DNA of 64,000 nucleotides from Pseudomonadales bacterium (GTDB taxonomy: Bacteria; Pseudomonadota; Gammaproteobacteria; Pseudomonadales; Azotimanducaceae): assembly GCA_028279305.1 (NCBI GenBank), contig JANQOA010000183.1, positions 1-64,000 of the forward strand, read 5' to 3'. Below, piece after piece: positions 59,299 through 64,000 of the stretch; position 1 is the first letter of the stretch; each line of letters opens with the position of its first letter. A program made the position numbers and the translations under genes. The notes beneath the pieces are model-generated. The model saw only the letters and a list, made by a program, of their open reading frames with translations. It ran no database searches and was not told the origin of the DNA.

Positions 59299-60501
59299 TC
59301 ATGCTCCAACCGATTGGTTGAACGGCACTTCTTTGTCAACGCGCGGCTCAGGGGGCATCCCCAGTACCCGCTCGCCGATGATGTTGCGCAGGATTTCATC
59401 CGTGCCGCCCTCCAGGCGGTTGCCGACCACGCGGAGAAAGTCGTAGTGCACATCCCAACCTGCAACTCCCGCGGTTTGGGCTCCAGCCATATCCAACAGT
59501 TCAATTGCTTCGCCCAACAGGGTTTGTCTGCGGGAACCAAACAGGAGCTTGCTGATTGAAGCCTCCGGTCCCGGTACTCCGCCGTTGGACAGCGTTGATT
59601 GCATACGTGCGGAATAATTCTCCAAACCCCGCGACCATACGAACCAATCGGCGAGCAGTTTACGAACCGCTGCGTTGTGAATTGCCGGTTGACCGTCGAT
59701 CTGCACGGCTTGTGTTAACGCCAGGGCTTGATCGAAGTTGGTCACCAGGCTGGCTGCCACGGTGACTCGCTCATTCATCAGAGTCGCCACACAAACACGC
59801 CAGCCGTCGCCGGGTTCACCCACCCGATTGCAGTCCGGGATGCGTACATCTTCAAGGAAGACCTCATTGAACTCCTCTCTCCCGGCGGCTTGACGGATCG
59901 GACGCACGGTGACGCCGGGAGTCTTCATGTCCAGCAGGAAATAGGTGAGGCCTTTGTGCTTGGGGGCATCCGGGTCGCTGCGGGTGACGAGGATGGCCCA
60001 GTCGGAGTATTGAGCGAGACTCGTCCACACTTTTTGTCCGTTGATCACCCAGTCGTCGCCGTCACGTTCCGAGCGCGTTGTTATACCGGCGAGATCCGAA
60101 CCCGCAGCGGGTTCGCTGAACAGCTGACACCAGACTTTCTCACCTCGCGCAATGGGTGACAGATGTTGTGCCTTCTGCTCCTCATTCCCGCATGACATGA
60201 TGGTTGCCGCCGCCATGCCCAGGGTGATGGTCAAACCGCCGGTGAGAATAGCCATACCCGCAGCCTGTTCCTCCTGGCTGAAGATCAATTGGTTGATGGC
60301 GGGAGCATCCTGGCCTCCGTACGCCTTGGGCCAGGATAAACATCCCCAGCCAGCTGCCTGCTTGGCCTGTTGCCAGCGACGAATGGCGGCAAAAGGTATC
60401 CCCGCTTCGAAATCGGGGGTGGGATCAAATTTGTTCTGCTGAATCCAGGCGCGTGCCCGGGCTCTGAATTCCGCTTCGGCGGGCGTGTCGTCAAAATCCA
60501 T
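59299..60501 (-). CDS. Acyl-CoA dehydrogenase
   Basis: A 400-residue acyl-CoA dehydrogenase with QLFSEPAAGSDLAGITTRSERDGDDWVINGQKVWTSLAQYSDWAILVTRSD (FAD/substrate region) and GGTDEILRNIIGERVLGMP at the C-terminus. It belongs to the group working with a second, partner-like dehydrogenase, encoded directly upstream at 60511-61629 (9-base gap). Such FadE pairs can form heteromers acting on bulky or sterol-like acyl-CoAs; this is inference. Confidence 0.9.
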   Translation of the reverse strand: MDFDDTPAEAEFRARARAWIQQNKFDPTPDFEAGIPFAAIRRWQQAKQAAGWGCLSWPKAYGGQDAPAINQLIFSQEEQAAGMAILTGGLTITLGMAAATIMSCGNEEQKAQHLSPIARGEKVWCQLFSEPAAGSDLAGITTRSERDGDDWVINGQKVWTSLAQYSDWAILVTRSDPDAPKHKGLTYFLLDMKTPGVTVRPIRQAAGREEFNEVFLEDVRIPDCNRVGEPGDGWRVCVATLMNERVTVAASLVTNFDQALALTQAVQIDGQPAIHNAAVRKLLADWFVWSRGLENYSARMQSTLSNGGVPGPEASISKLLFGSRRQTLLGEAIELLDMAGAQTAGVAGWDVHYDFLRVVGNRLEGGTDEILRNIIGERVLGMPPEPRVDKEVPFNQSVGA

Positions 60502-60510
60502 GGGTCTTCC

Positions 60511-61629
60511 TCATGCGACGTGTTGTTGTTCCAGGCGGCTCACAAGCCTGTTCTCCCAGCGGTAACGGCCGCCAATGACTTGACCGAGCAGTCGAGCGCG
60601 GCGGTAGTAAAGGTGCAGGTCAGCCTCCCAGGTAAAACCCATGCCACCATGGATTTGAGTTGCTTCTTTAGTACAAAAGAAGGCTGCATGGGACGCGCTC
60701 AAGCGAGCGGTGGCAGCCGCAATCGGCAAAGATTCATCGGCTGTGGACAGCGCCCATGCCCCGAAGTAGGCATTCGAACGGGCCAACTCGAGTTCAGCGT
60801 ACATGTCGGCAAGGCGGTGCTTTACAGCCTGGAAGGAGCCGATCGAGCGGCCAAAGGCTTTACGTTCCAACGCATAGGCTGTAGCTAAGTCAAGGCTGGC
60901 CTGGGCTACGCCGATTTGCTCAAACGCAAAAGGAATGGCGGCTCGCTCCAATACCGCCTGAAGCACATTTGAGTCGCCGTACTCCAGCTTCTGTGCAACG
61001 ACCGCCTCGAAGCGGATGTCCGCTTGCGGACGACTGCCGTCAATCGAATCCTCGGGAGATCTGTCGACCTCCGGCACCTGCAAGTTGACCCAGAACAAAC
61101 CCACGCCCTGGGGGCTGCTGGCCGAGACGACGGCATGGTCAGCAGCCATACCATCAGGTACCGAAATCTTGTGGCCGGTTAGTTGCCACTCTCCACCTGT
61201 TTCGGTTGCCACGGAATTCGCAGCAAAACCAGATGCGATCCCCGGCCCTTCTGTGATCGCCAGGGTGGCGATGTGCTCGCCCGTTGCCATCAACGGCAGG
61301 AAAGCGGCCTGCTGTGCGTCACTGCCGGCCAGCAGCACCGCCTCAGCGGCCAGATAGATTGAGGAGTTGAATGGAATCGGGGCAAGCGTGCGCCCCAGCT
61401 CTTCAGCGATGACACACAGCTCCAGATAGCCCAGCCCCAGACCACCATAGGCCTCGGGTATGGTGACGCCAGGCCAGCCCAGATCGCATGCGCCACGCCA
61501 CAGGGTTGCGTCGTAAGCCTGATTGTCATCCAGCATCGCTCGTACCGTTTCGCGGCAGCCGCCTGCTTCGAGAAACCGGTGTGCCTGAGCGCGCAATAAT
61601 TCCTGCTCTTCAGAAAACTCAAAGTTCAT
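60511..61629 (-). CDS. Acyl-CoA dehydrogenase, second subunit-like
   Basis: A 372-residue acyl-CoA dehydrogenase, more divergent than its neighbour. FEFSEEQELLRAQAHRFLEAGG at the start, GFAANSVATETGGEWQLTGHKISVPDGMAADHAVV, a helical core (ALERKAFGRSIGSFQAVKHRLADMYAELELARSNAYFGAW) and IHGGMGFTWEADLHLYYRRARLLGQV at the end. It lies 10 bases after the carboxylase stop and forms a FadE-type pair with the next gene. Confidence 0.9.
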   Translation of the reverse strand: MNFEFSEEQELLRAQAHRFLEAGGCRETVRAMLDDNQAYDATLWRGACDLGWPGVTIPEAYGGLGLGYLELCVIAEELGRTLAPIPFNSSIYLAAEAVLLAGSDAQQAAFLPLMATGEHIATLAITEGPGIASGFAANSVATETGGEWQLTGHKISVPDGMAADHAVVSASSPQGVGLFWVNLQVPEVDRSPEDSIDGSRPQADIRFEAVVAQKLEYGDSNVLQAVLERAAIPFAFEQIGVAQASLDLATAYALERKAFGRSIGSFQAVKHRLADMYAELELARSNAYFGAWALSTADESLPIAAATARLSASHAAFFCTKEATQIHGGMGFTWEADLHLYYRRARLLGQVIGGRYRWENRLVSRLEQQHVA

Positions 61630-61639
61630 CTTTCTATGC

Positions 61640-64000
61640 TTACCAAGTATCTATGTGGTTACGTTTCTTGCGCGGAAACCCCGGGTCGAGGTTGACGTTG
61701 TCCAGAGTCAGTAATAGCCGCGTACGGGTCTCGGCCGGATCGATGACATCGTCTATTTCCACATGTGCGGCCGCGTTCTCAGCGCGGCCGTGGTGATAGG
61801 CGCCGGCTACCGCGCGCTGATAGAAGGCTTCCCGCTTGTCATCGTCCTCAATTGCTTCCAGTTCTTTGCGCAAACCGAGTTTGATGGCGCCTTCCAAGCC
61901 CATGCCGCCAAACTCTCCGGCAGGCCAGCTCACTGACAATTCGGTGGCTGCGAACGTGCCGCCGGCCATAGCCATTGCACCCAAGCCGTAAGCTTTACGC
62001 AGTACAACCGTTAGGATGGGTGCGGTCATTCCGCCGGCGGTAACAAACAGGCGCGCGAAACGCCGCACGGTAGCGGTCTTCTCACTGTCGGGGCCAACCA
62101 TAAAGCCGGGGGTGTCGCAAAGTGAAATGAGGGGCAAGCCGAATGCATCGCAAAGCTGCATAAAGCGGGCAGCCTTGTCCGCGGCTGGCCCGTCGATAGC
62201 GCCGCTCAAGTGTTTGGGGTTATTGGCTAAAACGCCTATGGGTTGCCCTGCTAAACGCGCCAAGCTGGTGATGATGCCATGGCCGAATCCGGCTCGCAGT
62301 TCAAGTACACTGTCTCTGTCCACAAGTGTTTTAACGATCTGGCGCACGTCATAAACACGCAGCCGGTTTTCCGGAAGGAGCGAGCGCAACAGACGTTGAT
62401 CCGCCGCCTGGGCCTGATCGGTTTTGCCTTGAAAGTAGGACAGATAGCGTTTCGCCACAGCCACCGCGGCTGCTTCGTCGTCTACAACCAGGTCGATGAC
62501 GCCGTTTGGTTCCTGCATCGACACGGGGCCGACTTCGTCTGCTTGTACTTTGCCCAGGCCGCCACCCTCAATCATGGCAGGACCGCCCATGCCGATGGAG
62601 GAATTGCGCGTAGCAATGATTACGTCGCAACATCCAAGCAACGCGGCGTTACCGGCAAAACACCGGCCGGAATTGATCCCTACGAGCGGAACGCTTCCGC
62701 TTAGCTCGGCAAATCGTCGGAAGGTGGTGATGTCCAGACCGGCCACACCGTTTGCGTCTACGTCGCCTGGCCGTCCACCGCCGCCTTCGCTGAACAACAC
62801 CACCGGTAAGCCTGCCCGTTGGGCTACTTCGAGCATGCGGTCGGTCTTGTGATGATTGACGGTGCCTTGCGTGCCGGCGAGCACCGTGTAGTCATAAGCG
62901 AGAACGGCGCAACGCGATCTGCTGCCGTCGAATTGTTCCCCGTTAACGGAACCCACTCCGGTGATAATGCCGTCGGCCGGGGTATTGCGGATTAGATCCT
63001 CTTCGCTGCGGCGACTCCGTTGCGCGGCCACAGCCAGGCCGCCGTATTCTGAAAACGAATCTGTATCGAACAGATCCTCTATATTTTCCCGGGCGGTACG
63101 CTGACCATTTGCGTGGCGCCTGGCCACGGCGTCAGGGCGGGCGTGATCATGCAGCCATTCGCGCCGTTCCAGCAGTTTGGTCAGCGCCGGCGGCATGGCG
63201 TCGGGGTCGGCCGTCTGGTCTTCGATTGTTTGTTCTGCGGGCTCGACAGCCGTTTCGATCGATACCAGGGGCTGGTCCAACGTAACCAGGTCGTCGGCAA
63301 GGACGTAGACGCTTGTCACGGTTCCGGCACACGGACTGGTGATGGGGTATTCCATCTTCATCGCGTCGAGCACCAATAAGGTTTGTCCCGCCAGTACTGG
63401 CGCCCCCTCCGTCACGGCAACTTCAACTACCGTCCCTTGCAATTCCGAGGTTACTGTTGCCATACCATCATCATTCACAGGGTTGGGTGATGCAGATGTG
63501 TCTGAAGCCGTTGCCGCGCGCAGTTCGTCCCAGCGATCGTCTACGAAACGGGTGTACAGATTGCCCAAAGTCAGTTCCGGGTGCTCGAGTAGAACCTGCA
63601 AGAACCGTCCGTTGTGTTCAACACCAGTCAATTCCAGTTGCTTGAGGGCACGTATTGCCTTACGCCGCAATGCGGTCAGGTCGTCAGCGGGCACGCTGAC
63701 AATGAGCTTTGCAATCAGGCTGTCGTAACCCGCCGGTAACGGGTAGCCAATGTAGCCGCCGCTATCCAATCGTATACCGGCGCCACTCGGCCATGTGTAA
63801 CGCTCGATGGTGCCAATGCTGGGGATGACTCGGCCATCAGGGCCGGGGCGCTCCAGATTGATACGCATCTGCATAGATAACGCGGAAGGATTCAGTTTGT
63901 CCTGAGTCAGGCCAATCGCTTGCAGTTTGGCGCCGGCCGCAATGTGCAGCTGTGCCTGGACCAGGTCAATCCCATAAGCTTCTTCCGTGATGGTGTGCTC
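61640..64000 (-). CDS. Fused biotin-dependent acyl-CoA carboxylase (5' end beyond window)
   Basis: The frame is open to the last base, so the protein start lies outside the window; at least 786 residues are visible. Order: biotin-carboxylase C-terminal lobe (EEAYGIDLVQAQLHIAAG ... YDSLIAKLIVSVPADD), a biotinyl domain with VLDAMKMEYPITSPCAGTV (biotin Lys), then a complete carboxyltransferase (CT) with NSGRCFAGNAALLGCCDV, SLCDTPGFMVG and AGGTFAATELSVSWPAGEFGGMGLEG. This single-chain BC-BCCP-CT layout carboxylates an acyl-CoA such as propionyl-, butyryl- or a longer-chain CoA. Confidence 0.9.
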   Translation of the reverse strand, partial: EHTITEEAYGIDLVQAQLHIAAGAKLQAIGLTQDKLNPSALSMQMRINLERPGPDGRVIPSIGTIERYTWPSGAGIRLDSGGYIGYPLPAGYDSLIAKLIVSVPADDLTALRRKAIRALKQLELTGVEHNGRFLQVLLEHPELTLGNLYTRFVDDRWDELRAATASDTSASPNPVNDDGMATVTSELQGTVVEVAVTEGAPVLAGQTLLVLDAMKMEYPITSPCAGTVTSVYVLADDLVTLDQPLVSIETAVEPAEQTIEDQTADPDAMPPALTKLLERREWLHDHARPDAVARRHANGQRTARENIEDLFDTDSFSEYGGLAVAAQRSRRSEEDLIRNTPADGIITGVGSVNGEQFDGSRSRCAVLAYDYTVLAGTQGTVNHHKTDRMLEVAQRAGLPVVLFSEGGGGRPGDVDANGVAGLDITTFRRFAELSGSVPLVGINSGRCFAGNAALLGCCDVIIATRNSSIGMGGPAMIEGGGLGKVQADEVGPVSMQEPNGVIDLVVDDEAAAVAVAKRYLSYFQGKTDQAQAADQRLLRSLLPENRLRVYDVRQIVKTLVDRDSVLELRAGFGHGIITSLARLAGQPIGVLANNPKHLSGAIDGPAADKAARFMQLCDAFGLPLISLCDTPGFMVGPDSEKTATVRRFARLFVTAGGMTAPILTVVLRKAYGLGAMAMAGGTFAATELSVSWPAGEFGGMGLEGAIKLGLRKELEAIEDDDKREAFYQRAVAGAYHHGRAENAAAHVEIDDVIDPAETRTRLLLTLDNVNLDPGFPRKKRNHIDTW

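Overview
The window reads as chromosomal DNA of a GC-rich, probably marine or oil/lipid-associated gammaproteobacterium. Supporting this are a polyhydroxyalkanoate (PHA) locus, two wax-ester/diacylglycerol acyltransferases, a CYP153-like P450, several acyl-CoA dehydrogenases, a thiolase, a crotonase, a long TonB-dependent receptor and a Prc-type periplasmic protease. The exact taxon cannot be fixed from the sequence alone. Coding density is high, many genes overlap by 4 or 8 bases, and no IS element or CRISPR array was seen.

Layout. 1-9.9 kb: partial GST, alpha/beta hydrolase, acyl-CoA synthetase, HAD phosphatase, then a minus-strand storage-lipid block: a GYD-acyltransferase fusion, a free GYD protein, PHA synthase, SDR and WS/DGAT. 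10-15.5 kb: phasin, a second WS/DGAT, two divergent paralogous alpha/beta hydrolases, PhaR and an SDR. TGC/GCA-rich palindromes near these genes are candidate PhaR operators. 15.7-23.1 kb: two secreted proteins (one an M60-like metallopeptidase) and a 1210-residue surface protein with a repeated two-domain module. 23.1-27.3 kb: SDR, MFS transporter, CYP153-like P450, small Cys/Arg-rich protein. 27.7-32.2 kb: MscS channel, SLC13 permease and sulfatase in one overlapping operon.

32.2-34.4 kb is the most striking part: an unusual threonyl-tRNA synthetase without a TGS domain, preceded by a 29-codon leader ORF with eight Thr codons in eleven and then an intrinsic terminator. This is the layout of ribosome-mediated attenuation sensing charged tRNA-Thr. 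34.5-41.7 kb: Prc protease, FKBP lipoprotein, a Qnr-like pentapeptide protein divergent from an MFS exporter, an Ig-like secreted protein, PdxH. 41.7-49.8 kb: acyl-CoA dehydrogenase, lipoprotein, thiolase, TonB receptor, secreted protein, enoyl-CoA hydratase. 50-56.2 kb: mixed housekeeping and hypothetical genes, including a 52-codon ORF.

56.4 kb: a tRNA-Glu gene whose 3' end plus about 40 bases is repeated 153 bases downstream, with stacked perfect hairpins between the copies. Beyond it lies a catabolic set: an amidohydrolase, then on the minus strand a fused biotin-dependent acyl-CoA carboxylase (cut by the window end), two acyl-CoA dehydrogenases and a phytanoyl-CoA dioxygenase-like protein.

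Together the genes describe fatty-acid/hydrocarbon activation and beta-oxidation coupled to storage of carbon as PHA and neutral lipid. All functional statements are from reading the sequence; no database search was run.
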